From NCBI GenBank assembly GCA_027422505.1, contig JAPQWV010000736.1, positions 62,001 to 126,000 of the forward strand: a stretch of 64,000 bases of DNA. Direction: 5' to 3'. Position numbers and translations under genes: made by a program. Under the pieces are notes generated by a model. That model had not been told where the DNA came from and did no database searches. It saw nothing but the letters and a program-made list of their open reading frames with translations. Position 1 is the stretch's first letter, and every line of letters begins with the position of its first letter. This DNA comes from Craterostigma plantagineum. Taxonomy: Eukaryota; Streptophyta; Magnoliopsida; Lamiales; Linderniaceae. Shown piece by piece: positions 31,398-43,647 of the stretch.

Positions 31398-31616
31398 ATT
31401 ATAGCTACATTTCCTTCACGTTAGATTTTTCCTTTTTAGACTTAATTAGAGCTTCTAGTTACTTGAATGTTGTCCTATGTGATTGGTCTGATCAGATAAC
31501 ATGTGCGACTGAATTTTTTAATACTATTCTTGTCCGACTTTAGATTCTAATTGATTAACTAACTTCATGCTATGATCGCCCGATTGTTTTGTTGCTCGGC
31601 GAAAGTTACGTACACT

Positions 31617-31641
31617 TATATATATATATATATATATATAT
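31617..31641. repeat. TA dinucleotide microsatellite
   Basis: About twelve TA units in the right part of LTR E. Confidence 0.95.
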
Positions 31642-32079
31642 GGTGTCGGCCAAAACTATGTTCTGGGAACATTGTCTTAAGTTCCTAGGTTACAATCGAT
31701 TGATTCTATCCTTCACTACCATCGACCGAATTTTGTTTCATGTTAAACACTTAGTTCCGCCGAATTCTTATAAAGTCTTGACCATATTTAAATTTTCCTA
31801 AGTCCTAATACCTTTCACATAAGTCATAATTCACGTGACAATTATATCATGTCGTCATATCAACACAGCATATATGAAACATGTAGCACATAGTTGAATA
31901 GACACATATAATCATTATAGACATGTACCCAAAATATTATTAGTAGATAAATCCATGAAATAATTTACGTATTGATTTTCTTATAGTCCTAGCTTCTTTA
32001 GTTTATAGATCCAACTAAGTTTCTAATTTACTGCTAATTAAATCGTAAGTCCCGTAATTAAATTTTACGGGTATTACAC

Positions 32080-32637
32080 CACCGGCAAGACGGGCCTAGC
32101 AAACTAGTGACAAGTCAAGACCTCAAGACCAACCCCAAGTTAACCCTTTCGATCAAAGGTTCACGCAGGCTAGTACAGTCAATCGATCGATCAAGGACAA
32201 TCCAAGCATGTGATCGATTGATTACGAGTCAGTTTTCAAATGCAGATAATCCCCTGATTCATCTTGTATCATTGTCACGGGCTCTCACTTCCTAGTGAAC
32301 GGTTGGCACAACCGTATTGGACCCATCGACAAACAAGTCATACTTGTCGATCCAGTCATCATACTGGAGACTTAGACTTCTGGACTAATTTTAATATTGC
32401 AGTATCTCAGTGCTTACTGGTGCCCCTCTCTGTCCCCACATAATCAGTAACTGAACTGCCAATATTTGGGTATTGTTAATTTGTCTTATCACCCAGACTG
32501 CAAGGTGAAATCTTTAGAATTTTAATTTATTTATCGAATAATAAATTAATTTTGAATAAAATCATTCCATTAATAGAAGTAATTAAATTACATCACTAAA
32601 CACTACACAATTACCAAGTTGCCTTCAAACTTCAGGC
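32080..32637. other. Unassigned sequence between LTR E and duplication copy 2
   Basis: It matches no other part of the window and shows no coding signal. It contains ATCGATCGAT-type stretches near 32190, a local inverted arrangement around 32285-32320 (GAACGGTTGGCACAACCGT), and an AT-rich end. It could be the target into which LTR E inserted, or a fragment of an unrecognised element. Confidence 0.5.
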
Positions 32638-33170
32638 GACCACATCCGCCGCTCAAACTTCAGGCGACACCAAAAATCCATCTTTCCTCTGTTTCAACGT
32701 GCTTAAATCGATGAGGTATGAGCTCTTATCTCCAAAATTATATTTTGCGAATGCGGGTTTTTTTCGAGATTGGGATTGATTTTCGTGTTTACATTGCTCT
32801 CTCATGGATAGATTGATGCTACAAACACTTTGGGCTAGCCAGATTTCTTGATTTTGTCCTTTAATTGTGATTTGGGACGATGACCCTAATTTCAAAAATT
32901 AGGGATTTTTGGAAGATTTGACGAAATTGGTTGCTTCTTATGGTTTGTTAAGCATTGATTAATCATCTAGAGTTGGAGATTGTACTTGATTAATCGATTA
33001 TTGCACTTGGAAGGAGTATTTTACCATGTCTATTATGTGTTCGACAAAATGCCGCTTTGAATTTGTACATGTTCTTGCTTTAGAATTGTCAATTTTGTCG
33101 TTTCGATGGTCGAGTCGAGCTGTGTTGATTATTTTTTTCTCGCCAACTAACATTTGGACTTCTAGGTACT

Positions 33171-34486
33171 ATGGGTAAAAGCCGCTCAGCTGCATCAACG
33201 AGTCGTCCACGTCGAGGCCAAGGCACGACGTCACTGCTAGAGTCTATGGGCAGTTTGACGATGAGACACACCAAGCCCGTTACAACCGGCTAAAGGTTAC
33301 GCAGTTCATTCAGACCGATCAGATTGATCATGACACGCTGGCAAAGTATCACATCGACCAGCAAGTGGCCGGGTACGTGTCCCTAAGCGGATGGCTCGAA
33401 TTCTTTCACATCGACGAGCCGGCGTACAAGGAGCTCACCCTAGAGTTCCTTTCCACCTTCGCCCACGAAGATTTCAGTGTCAACAAGACCACATTTCGGG
33501 CATTTAACAAGGAGCACACGGTGGACATAGGCGACATCTGCCATGCAATTGGAGCACCGGTGCCATCTTTCGGGAACCGAGGACCTTTACAAGATTTGTA
33601 CTACAAATACTATCTTGAAGGCCCAGAGTTTCGACAGGCCTGCTGGGCTGAGATTACACGACCTGGCGAGCCACCATTCAATGTCAAGACATCAAAGGCC
33701 TCGTCGCTCAGAAGCCCAGGCCTGCGATATATCCACCGTCTCCTGACTACCTCGCTCACACCAAGGGGCGACTCGCACGGCGCGATTGGCCTTCGCGACC
33801 TGTTCTACCTAGCCAGGATGCAGCGCGATCAACAGGTCCACTTGGGGATGGCCCTGAAATATGCATTTGCGGCTCAAGCTGATGTTCGTAGTCACGGGAA
33901 GCTCGCAGTGGGGCCATTTGTTACGAAGCTTATCAAGGGGCTTAACTTGTGGCCAGTAAATCCACCAGAGATGGCGAAAGTGGGTGGGCGAAATCTGGTG
34001 AATGAAGACATGATGTTGAAAATGAAGATGCTGATCAAAGCGCCCAGTTGGTCCCGCTCGAATAAGGTTTACGTCTGGCACGAGGTCTTCCGTGGGTAGA
34101 CGAACCTCGGCGACGCATTCCCATAGCCACTAGAAATCGAGTGCGTGGGGCCATTTACAGTTCACCCCGACAATGCCGGACCTTCCCATTCCTCCGGCTA
34201 TCACGAGGGCGAGTCCTCGGGTGTCGCTCCTTATGCGTCAACTGCAAAGCTTCACACATTGCGCCAGGAAATGCTACGCTACAATGAGGAGGCCCTACGA
34301 CGTGATGAGGAGACACGACGCCGCAAGGACGAGTATGAGCGTCGAAACGAGGAAGCCCACCGACGCTACCGCGAAGAGCAACAGCGCTATGAGCAGGCCC
34401 TTAAAGCCATGGACGACGCGGTCAGGCGATCACAGGAGTCACTGGCATTCCTTCGCCCTCGGCAGCCCTCACCACCACCACCTTAG
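33171..34486 (+). pseudogene. Athila env-position ORF with coiled-coil tail, copy 2
   Basis: Duplicate of 3199-4513. It starts at the ATG at 33171. One base is missing from a G run near 33250, which shifts the frame. From 33365 the frame is open for 244 codons until TAG at 34097, where copy 1 has CAG. The same frame continues as the charged tail from 34145 to the stop at 34484-34486. Copy 1's two internal frameshifts (near 3390 and 3914) are not present here. Each copy thus has its own damage in an otherwise nearly identical sequence. No membrane segment is seen. The role of this gene in Athila elements is unknown. Confidence 0.8.
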
Positions 34487-34988
34487 TTCCGATTTCATTT
34501 GGGATGTTTCTTGTGTAGAACACATTTTGTTTGGTCTAGTCATCCCGACACTGTTGATGATTATGACTCATTTTGCTATCTACTTTTTATTTCCATCGTG
34601 CGTTTAATTTTTCTTTTCAATGTTTTCAGGAAACGTGTCACAATTTACATCACTACGACCCAAAATATTTCACAATCAGTCAAACAACCATGTTCAACTA
34701 CATCAAATGCTCGAGGCAGGACCACGCCATTTTTTCAGGGGAGTCACGTTCTTTTCAACTTCTTTTACCTTCCTTTTATTTATTTTACACGTTGAGGACA
34801 ACGTGCATCTCAAGTGTGGGGAGGGGGAATTTTGTTTGGGAATTTTGTTGAAAATTTACGTGACAATTTTTATGACGTGCTGTGGTTATTAAATCTATAG
34901 AAGTCTGGCATGATTGTTTGCGTTCATCTCGAAGTTGGATTGCATACTAGGGAGTCTAGTGAGCGATACATGCATCATTGATTTAATC
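34487..34988 (+). other. Non-coding sequence after env-position ORF, copy 2
   Basis: Matches 4514-5015, including the polypurine-like motif (34792-34828). No gene seen. Confidence 0.6.
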
Positions 34989-35587
34989 TTTTTGGAAATA
35001 GCCCGTATATATATAAGAAGAAAAAGAATGTACATGTGTGAATGAAAACACACACAGCTACCACGCAACACGCCACAAACGTCGAATGGCCGCCATCTGT
35101 AAGGCATACCTAGTAGACGTGCCATTCAAACGCAGACAACACAAATCAATAACACAAGCAACAAGATGCTCAGGCGTAGTCGTAATGCCCTCCCGCCAGC
35201 GCTTATTGCGAGCAAGCCAAATGTGGTAAACCAGCGAAGGAAGCAGGTGTCGGGAAGCCAGAAGCAGTAGATGCATACCCCTCCACCGTCTAGCAGCCCA
35301 GGCAAGCCCCTGAGTCCAGTCCCGAAAAGGCCAATCCCATCGGATCCTGCGTCGCAGAAGCCGCAGGCAAGTGCGGGAGAAAACACACTCAAAGAAAAGG
35401 TGGGTGGTCGTCTCCACACTGAGCGAATCACAAAGCGGACAGGCCCGAGTACCCGCACGCAAAGCCACCCAAGGCTTATCCCTCGTCGATAAGCGGTCTC
35501 GAATACCCAACCAGAGGATGAATTCATGACGTGGAACCCTAAGAGGACCCCCAAAAAGAGAAGCCCAAGGCACCACAACCCCATGCG
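34989..35587 (-). pseudogene. 5'-truncated LINE end with zf-RVT domain, copy 2
   Basis: Same truncated LINE as 5016-5618, with the open frame at 35576-35058 and the same Cys-Cys-His-Cys zf-RVT residues. Its T tail on the + strand is five bases instead of nine. Because both insertion borders match copy 1, the LINE inserted once, before the segmental duplication. Confidence 0.85.
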
Positions 35588-36686
35588 ATTCGCATGAATA
35601 GACATAGTATTACTTTGAGAGATTCGCACACATAACCCATGTTTCGTTGTGAGAGTTTGAGCTGACGAGCTTTTGCTCATTTTTCTTGGTATGTGTGAGT
35701 AGTGTATACTTTACGTCTCTCTAGAACTTGCTCGTTTGATACGCATTGAAATTGCTTTAGAGTGTGTTTAGTATGAATATGATGAAGGCATTAGGAAATA
35801 AGTCCACGGCCAAAGTTCACGACCACGATCACCGTAGTTAGCCACTTTGTGCCTAAGCCTTTTTATTTCTTAAACCTCATATTTTCATAAGCCGCTAACC
35901 TGAATAAGCATCCAGAGATCATTTGAACCCGAGTTAAGTAGAAGTGAAGGTCGAATGTCAAAGTCGAAAGCGAGTCGGATGACCCCGACACCTCCGAGAC
36001 AACGCTGAAAGAAGTAGGGAATCCTCATTAATAAAAATAAAGAAAGAAAAAAAAGAAAGAAGAGTGAAAAAAAAGGGCGTAGGAAGGAGGAGAAGTGAAG
36101 CAATAGGAGAATAAACTGCTGTGAAAAGAAAGAAAGAACATTTCCTTCGATAATCTTCCAGTCTCGTGAATTCCACATCATCGCTCATTTTCAGACGTGG
36201 GAGAAGAAAGGCTTAGTGGAATGTAGCAGAAATAAGAAGAAGTGAAGACGGCGTAACCAGAAAGGCTAATTATTGGCGCGCTTTAGACAATGACATGAAG
36301 ACCGACACGACTGCTACTCATATGTGATTCCACTACCACCTCATTACTATCTGCACCCATTTAACCCGAAAAAGACCTTCTGATTCATGCTAACTGCTTT
36401 AAGTAGTAGACGTGCGATTGACTTGCAAGCATATGGTTTAGACTAGATTATTGCATGAATTGAGTGATTCACCGATTTATTAGCCTATACACTGAGTGAT
36501 TTGAGTGAATCCCTGTGAGGTGTGGATCTAGATTAGTAGTGCTAAGGAAATTCGTGTCGATAAGTGCTGATTGTTGTTGCAGTGTCCATAATTGCTTGCT
36601 TGATTCAATTTTGTATTTTCACCTGCGTTGGTGAATTGTGAATGGTCGTGTCACTATCTTGTTACCTTTTCTTACTTCTAATTTGC
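35588..36686 (+). other. Athila 3' non-coding region, copy 2
   Basis: Matches 5619-6722. It includes the A/G tract near 36030-36080. No gene seen. Confidence 0.6.
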
Positions 36687-36721
36687 TTGAGGACAAACAA
36701 AAGCTTAAATGTGGGGAGGTT
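36687..36721 (+). promoter_or_regulatory. Polypurine tract of Athila element, copy 2
   Basis: TTGAGGACAAACAAAAGC and AAATGTGGGGAGG directly precede the LTR start, as in copy 1. Confidence 0.78.
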
Positions 36722-38421
36722 TGATAAACGTATTTTAATACGTTTATTGTTGCATTTATTGGGTTATAATAGGATATTTTTTGTCATTCCATGCATTTCT
36801 TGGTTCTATTTACACCCATTTAAATATTGTAGGACTTTGAATGATTATCGAGCGAAGAGGAGCGAAAACGAGGCGAAAAGGACGCGAAAATGGCCAAGTA
36901 TGAAGATGTCAGGCAAGAGTCACGGCCGTGACTCACCTCGAAGGGGCGTGAACAGAGGCAGTATGCTTAAGGACAAGGTGTCACGGCCGTGAATGTCTAT
37001 GCACGTGCCCGTGAACAGTGACTTTTACTTCAAGAGTCACGACCGTGAGCCTTGTGCGCGTTCCCGTGAATCCCGGCAGAACCAATTGAACTCAGCGATG
37101 GAAGCGTCACGGCCGTGAGTATCACCTCATGAGGCCGTGAAATGCGGCAGTAGCTCAAAATGTTTAAGTCACGACCGTGACTCGACATGCAACTAGCCGT
37201 GACGCTCGACAGAAACTAAGCAACGCAACATTGTCCGCTGTCACGGCCGTGACTTTAGATGCAAGAGGCCGTGACTCTCTCCAGAAAGTCAATATTAGGG
37301 TCTAAGCCGCCGTCACGGCCGTGACTCCTATTGCATGAGGACGTGAAGGGTTTAAACAAGGCGAAAAGTCAGCCTAAATGCATAGTTCACGGCCGTGAAG
37401 GCCCGTTAAGTGGTTGTGAACGTGCCAAATTTCAGGGTTTTGGACAAACTTCGATGCATAAAAGGGGAGTTCTTCTCAAAACTCAGGGACAACCTCATTG
37501 AGACGAAAACTTAGAGAAAAAGAGAGGAGGAAGAACACTAGAAGCTGCTCTTTCATTCGGAGACACGTAAGGGACGATCCAACAACGAAGCCACGCTCAT
37601 TTGATCGAGGAACGAGAGCTCCACCTCAGCACCACCATACTCACTTATTAGGGAAGATTTTATGAGTTCTCTATCCTCGTTTCCCTTAAATCTCGTTGTT
37701 GTTTTGCCTAATATGAGTAGCTAAATCTCTTGTGTGTTCGGGAATAGATGAACGTTGGGTTATGTCGTAGTTAAGGCGTAGGATAATCGTCAACACGTGT
37801 ATTCAACTATATCGTTCTATGATACTGCTTCTTCGATCAATATGTCTATGTGTTGATGTGAATTTATGGTACCTCGTTTAGGGCGTCAGCTAAATAACGA
37901 CTAGGACATTCGTAGACGTTAGGATCCGAGTATAGGGCGACAGCAAATACTCGATCCTCGCCCTTTGGTAATTAATGATCTTAAATTCCCACGAACGTAT
38001 AGGGCGACAGCAAAATCATGAGTGGGTAGAAAGTTACCTCGATTTAGTCGATATTCACGTAGGAACGATAATCCGTAGCCTTAGCCGACAACACCCTTCG
38101 GGATTCGAATCCCGAACACATATTTATTATCTTCACTTATTCATACATTTCCTAGTTGTGCTCTCTTAGTTATTTTTATTTGATTAGATTAATCCGTTAA
38201 AATAGCATAGCATAAATCAATCCCGTTATTTACATAGGCTAAATATCGAGTGATAGGTTATTACTAGTAGTCAAGTTATTCTTCGTGTTCGATACTCGGA
38301 TACTCGCTATAGCTATTCTACAAACGATAGGTACACTACCTATCGCGCGTGGTACTAGTTATAACATATTCGTTTTAATTATTACTTGAGTTTAATATAT
38401 TAAAGTACACGCACGCGATCA
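36722..38421 (+). repeat. 3' LTR of Athila-like element, copy 2
   Basis: Matches 6758-8462. It ends GCGATCA. The palindrome array lies at 36915-37410. About 1.7 kb. Confidence 0.8.
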
Positions 38422-39907
38422 ATCGCGCGAAAGAAATTATGTAACTTAAATTTGCCATGTCATGGTTCGACCAACTTGGAGCCTAAATGATCGAGCTCTA
38501 TACTAACTTGACCTAGATACCTAGTTGAACTAATTAGGGTCTTTAGCAAATTAGCCTAGCCGAATTAATTATTTTTAGCCTAGTTATTTAATTTGGATAT
38601 AATATTGATATTTCAATATTATGTGTAAGGGTCGAAAAGTGAGGACGTCGCAAGCAGTAAGCTTATTTAGCACGGACGACAGGTAAGTGGAAATCGCAAC
38701 TACAACACACAATTATTATGTGTATGAACTATGCGATTACGTGCTTCTCTGACTATGTGTGACCTTCGATGTGACATAATCTATAATATGTGAATTATAC
38801 GTGACATGTTTGTTTATGATACATGAAATGTGGTGTTGGCATGAAATGCATTTTAATCCGAAGCATGACATGAGCATATGCACGTATGAAAATCAAGACA
38901 TGAGAGGGTGCATATTATAAGATCGCCTGAGGGCGATAGATAATTGCCGTATTGGCGATTGTGTCGACTCAATGTAGAGTCACGGCTGTTCTATGCTACC
39001 ATGGGGATTCACGATGCCGAATAATTACCTGATTCACGATAGGTAAGGGGAAATACACCATGGCGATTCATGATGTCAATTACCTGATTCACGATAGGTA
39101 GGTGGATACCCCGTAGCTGGAGATGCAATCTGGAGGAGGCGACTTGAGGGAACAAGCGGCACCGAGGGAACCTCGAGTGTTGGCAACCTCGTAGTAGGCT
39201 ACCAGTGAGAAGCGCCCGCGTGTCAGACGCATTGGGATGGGAAGGCGCCTTAGGGTTAAACGTATTTGTGTGTGCCCGAGTTAGCCTCTCAATGGGACCG
39301 CATTGGGATTGAAAGGCACACTACCTCTCAATGTGGACCACATTGGGATGGAAAGGCACCATTAAGCACAGATTCGTACTAGGGTTTAGCCTCTCAGTGC
39401 GTGTACTGCCACCTATTTGTACTTTTATGAGACTGAGCTCTATGAATGGTGCATAGTAAGATGTAACGCCGAGGGCCCAATATGAAATAAGAGAACGAGA
39501 AAGACGTGAGAACTAGATAGCATCGGCATGGATGCCTTCGCTATTTAGGTCACGTGCATTGCATGCATGATTTTCACTTACTGAGCTTTATAAGCTCATT
39601 CCACGTTTTATGTGTTGTAGGTACCGAGGCCGAAGCTGATGTGCGCCGAGGATGAGGCGAGCTGACGGCGGTACTCCAGGGTCTTTTGAGGGCGGGGCTG
39701 TACATGGATGACAACCTGTGGAACGACGTTAGGTTTTTAATATTTTGATATTTTGGGGCTGCGGCCCATGTATAGTAGTGATGACACTGTAGACGATTTT
39801 TGTTGTAATATATTTTATTTAGGAAAAAGTTTTTGCTAGACGGGTCTTCCGCGACTTACGTTGCGAAAATCCGCCACTAATTAGTATTAGAAAGTGAGGG
39901 TCTCACA
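38422..39907 (+). repeat. Truncated chromovirus LTR F, copy 2, with empty site for element A
   Basis: Matches 8463-8506 joined to 18070-19510. The single CATGG at 38461-38465 is the unoccupied target of element A. The hairpin TGAGCTT-TAT-AAGCTCA is at 39582-39598. Confidence 0.88.
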
Positions 39908-40262
39908 GGTATTCCTCCAGATATGAAGGCCACCAAGGATAGAATTTGCAAGGCGTGCCAAATGGGGGAAACAAACCAAGACGTCCTTCAAACCTAAGAA
40001 TGTGATATTCACGTCCAGACCATTGGAACTGCTGCATCTTGACCTTTTTGGTTCGGTACATGTTATGTCATTGAGAGGTAAATGATATGCCTTTCTTATC
40101 GTAGATGACTATATTGGGTACACATTGGTCTTATTTCTTGCGCACAAAAGTGAGGCTTTGGATAACCTTGCGCCACTTATGAAAAAGCTAGGAATTGAGA
40201 AAGAGATGAAGGTCCGTAAGATTAGGAGTGATAACGGTCTATAATTTGCAAAAGCCCAGTCA
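39908..40262 (+). pseudogene. Ty1/copia integrase fragment, copy 2
   Basis: Duplicate of 19511-19880, with the same displaced frame after CQMG and the same stops. One extra base near 40027 relative to copy 1 changes the local frame around the first core Asp. It has no function as read. Confidence 0.83.
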
Positions 40263-40279
40263 AGGAGCAACTGACAGTA

Positions 40280-40507
40280 GAGTTGAAACCGCTGCCCGGC
40301 GGAGAGCGACAACTCCAAAGTATGAATGGAGGCGAGGGAGGCTTAAGCGAAAAGGAGATATTATACCTACAGTTCCAGCCACCCTAAGAAAAAAAGGGAG
40401 TTACGTCCGGCTGAACATGTTAAAAGAAGCGCTCCTCAGGAGGCAACCCAGGTTTTATCTATCTAGTTTTTTTATTTGTCTATAACTATGATGCATATGA
40501 ATATGTC

Positions 40508-40549
<42 letters not shown>

Positions 40550-42001
40550 CTATGCCTATTTCCTTTTTACGTTTAATTTTCCTTTTTGTTATGATACGTA
40601 TCACGAGTCACAATACGACGACCTTCACGCGTTCAGTCACGACTACGTCACGACAACGTCACTTATTTGTCAGGGGAGTCCTGTTCATTTTAACCTTCTT
40701 TTTCCCTTCCTTTTATCCTTTTTACGTTGAGGACGTCGGTCTTAAGTGTGGGGAGGGGAATTGAGGTTGAGAATGTACGTGAAATTTTTTTATGACGTGT
40801 CCGTAAGCTATTACTTTCGTTGGAAAGGCATGAATTCTTTAAAACTAGGCATGATTATTTGCGTTTATCTTGAGTTAGTTTGAAATTAATGGAGTCTTGT
40901 GGGCGTTTAGGACTCGCATGATTGATTGAATCGTGTATGCTTGGATAGACATAGCGCTACTTTGAGAGATTCGTGCACATAACCCGTTTACGTTGCGAGA
41001 GTTTGAGCCTGATGAGCTTATGCTCAATTTTTTTCCTTGGTTGTGTGACGTGCCTAGTTTATATCTCTCTAGAACTTGTCTGTTTGATACGCGTTGAAAC
41101 TGTTTGGGTTGCGTTCGTGTGGAAATCACGAGGGCATTAGGAAATAAGTCCAGAGCCAAATTTCCAAACCCACGACTGATCCCTATAGTTACCACTTTGA
41201 GTCGAACCTCCCCTCGTAAATTATAAAAGATGCTACCCAAATAAGCCTTCAGAGATCATCTGAACCTGAGTTGATTAGAATAGAGCAGAAGTCGAACTTG
41301 AGGGTTACTGCTTTAATGTCTGATTTAATGTCACTTCTCTATTATTCGGTGAAATTACTCGATCCTACTTGACCGTTTTCTGAAATGACCTGATCCCTTG
41401 CATAAGCCTGCCCATAAACCTTTTGTAAGATATAGTTTTTGGTAATAAATATCCCTAGGTACACGGCCTTCGCTGTGACAATGTATTCTTTGCGACAAAA
41501 AGCCAAACCTTGATGTTTAGGGAATAAGGGCAGTGCACAAAATCATATCGTAAATAAGATGAAAGGGAAGAAAATGAAAGGAAACTTAGTTGAGATGGTC
41601 GGGCAGAAAAGTCTAGGATTTCAGAGCGAGAATGTTGAGTCTTATGTTGGGGCATGTGACTGTCAGTTTGATCATGCTATATTCTTTGAGTTTTCGCTTA
41701 TGTGTCCTATCTTTAGGATTACGTTTGTCAGTGTCTATGCTTGTCATCTCATTATTATTTGACCCCCTTTCGACCCAAAAGACCCTCAGATTTAACGCTT
41801 ACCACCTTAAGTAGAAGATATGCAATTAACTTGCAAGCCTATGGTAGGGGTTGGACTAGCGCACTATTTGAGCGATTCACTGATATACTAGCCTACACAC
41901 TGAGCGATTTGAGTGATGATGTGTGAGTCCTGATTTGTAGTGCTAAGGAAATTTAGGTTGATAGGTGCCAATCATTAGTGTACTGTCTATGATTGTTTGC
42001 T
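40280..42001 (+). other. Second Athila-like element: pol end and 3' non-coding region, copy 2
   Basis: Matches 19895-21307, with two additions: a longer ATT microsatellite at 40508-40549 and a 286-bp stretch at 41509-41795 that copy 1 lacks. The polypurine-like motif is at 40725-40758. No gene seen. The short open frames in the extra stretch have no recognisable content. Confidence 0.75.
40508..40549. repeat. ATT microsatellite, expanded in copy 2
   Basis: About fourteen ATT units here, against about five at the equivalent place in copy 1 (20111-20125). Confidence 0.95.
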
Positions 42002-43647
42002 TGATAAACGTACATCAATACATTTATTGCAGTATTTATCTGGGTTATAATAGCGTTTTAGTAATCATTTTATGCATTAATCCGCTCAATAACACCTATT
42101 TTGATATTGAAGTACCTTACGACGGCTATTGGACGAAAAGGAGCAAAAACAAGGCAAAACGGAGCAAGTACGACGAAAACAGGAAGTGTATTACACTAGG
42201 CCGTGACTATGAGCAGTGTTCACCTCCGCCCAGGAAAAGATGTTCACGGCCGTGAATGCAAGTGCACTAGGCCGTGAACCACGGCAACGAGCTAAGTCAA
42301 AGAGGTTGTCACGGCCGTGACACCTCGTGCACCAGGCCATGACAGAAGTGCGAGAGCTAAACTAGAGAGAGTCACAGTCGTGAAGCCCGCCTGAACAGTA
42401 GCAACGGATTAGAAAATTTATTTCTCTTAATCTAGACCTCGGATTGAGAATCCCTTCGCTTAAAGTCAGGATTGGCGAGTATACTTTCTCTGGTTAAAAT
42501 TTTAGGTCCATCGGAGATCGTTTACCCCTTGATCTGCGTGAAACAAGGAACTGCCGGAAACCTGCCGAAAGTGTCACGACTGTGAATGTGTTGTCCTAGG
42601 CCGTGAAGCACGGTAGTGAGCTGATTTTGTGCCCCGACAGTGTCACGGCATGAAGGTGTCGAATTTCACTATAAAAGCCCAATTTCGATTCAAAAAGAGG
42701 GGAACTCCTTTTTGAAGTCAACCATAATATATCTGAGACGAAAGAGAGCCATCAAGAACAGAGAAACACCCACAGAAGCGCAAGAGACGGATTACCAACG
42801 CTTTCACGTCGAATTGAACAAGGAAAGAGAATCTTCCCCCGATACCATCCCAGATCAATCAGAAGGGAAGATTACGAGTCCTCTGCCCTTGTTCTCTAAT
42901 TCTTTCGTTGCTTTTCCGTTGATTATGAGTAGCTAAATTTCCTCTGTGTTTGGAAGTAGATGAACATGCTAGGTTGATTTGTGCTTAAGACATATATTTA
43001 TCGTGACTCGTGTATACTGACTATTTATCTGTCTATGAAAGTGCTTCTTCGCTTTAATATGTCTATGTGATAAAGTGAATATGCGAAAAATCGTTTAGGG
43101 GGACAGCTAAACAATGATTAGGCCGTTTGTAGATGATAGGACTCGAGGATAGGGCGACAGCAAATACTTGATCCTCGCCATTAGTAATTGTCGAATCTCA
43201 GATCCCCGCGAGCGTCTAGGGCGATAGCAAATTCGTGAATGGGTGGGAAATTACTGCGATCTAGTCAAGAATCACGTAGGAGTGATATTTTAGTGTCTTC
43301 GACGATAGTACCTAGCGGGTTTCGAATCCCGAGCACATTATTCTTATTTGTAAACACTCTTATCAGTTTTAGTTGTATTCTTCTCTTACTCTCTCATTGC
43401 TTAGGATTGGTTTGTTAGGTTAGTTCGCAGTATACACAATTTGCGCACTTTATTTAGGCTAGATATCGAGTCGATAGGTTATTACTAGTAATCAAGTTTA
43501 TTCCTCGTGTTCGATACTCGTTTACTCACCTTACTACACTATAAATGATAGGTCCACTACATATCGCACATCGGTGATAGTAACTACGTATTCGCTTTAT
43601 TTATCACTTATCGCACTTGCTTACATTACTACACCGCGTGTCGATCA
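42002..43647 (+). repeat. LTR of second Athila-like element, copy 2
   Basis: Matches 21308-22950, with TGATAAACG start and GTCGATCA end. The palindrome array is at 42180-42650. 1646 bp. Confidence 0.8.

Larger units (their letters stand above)
31156..32079 (-). repeat. LTR E, right part
   Basis: It continues LTR E after element B and ends AATTTTACGGGTATTACA at 32079, the U3 terminus shared by this LTR family. It carries the SINE and an ATCGCCCGATT motif at about 31574. What follows is not a polypurine tract, so this edge is the outer end of a 5' LTR or a solo LTR. Confidence 0.8.

Noticed and set aside
41559..41926. Three overlapping small frames in the extra stretch of copy 2
   Set aside because: No homology recognised, overlapping in different frames, and partly continuing into LTR-proximal non-coding sequence.
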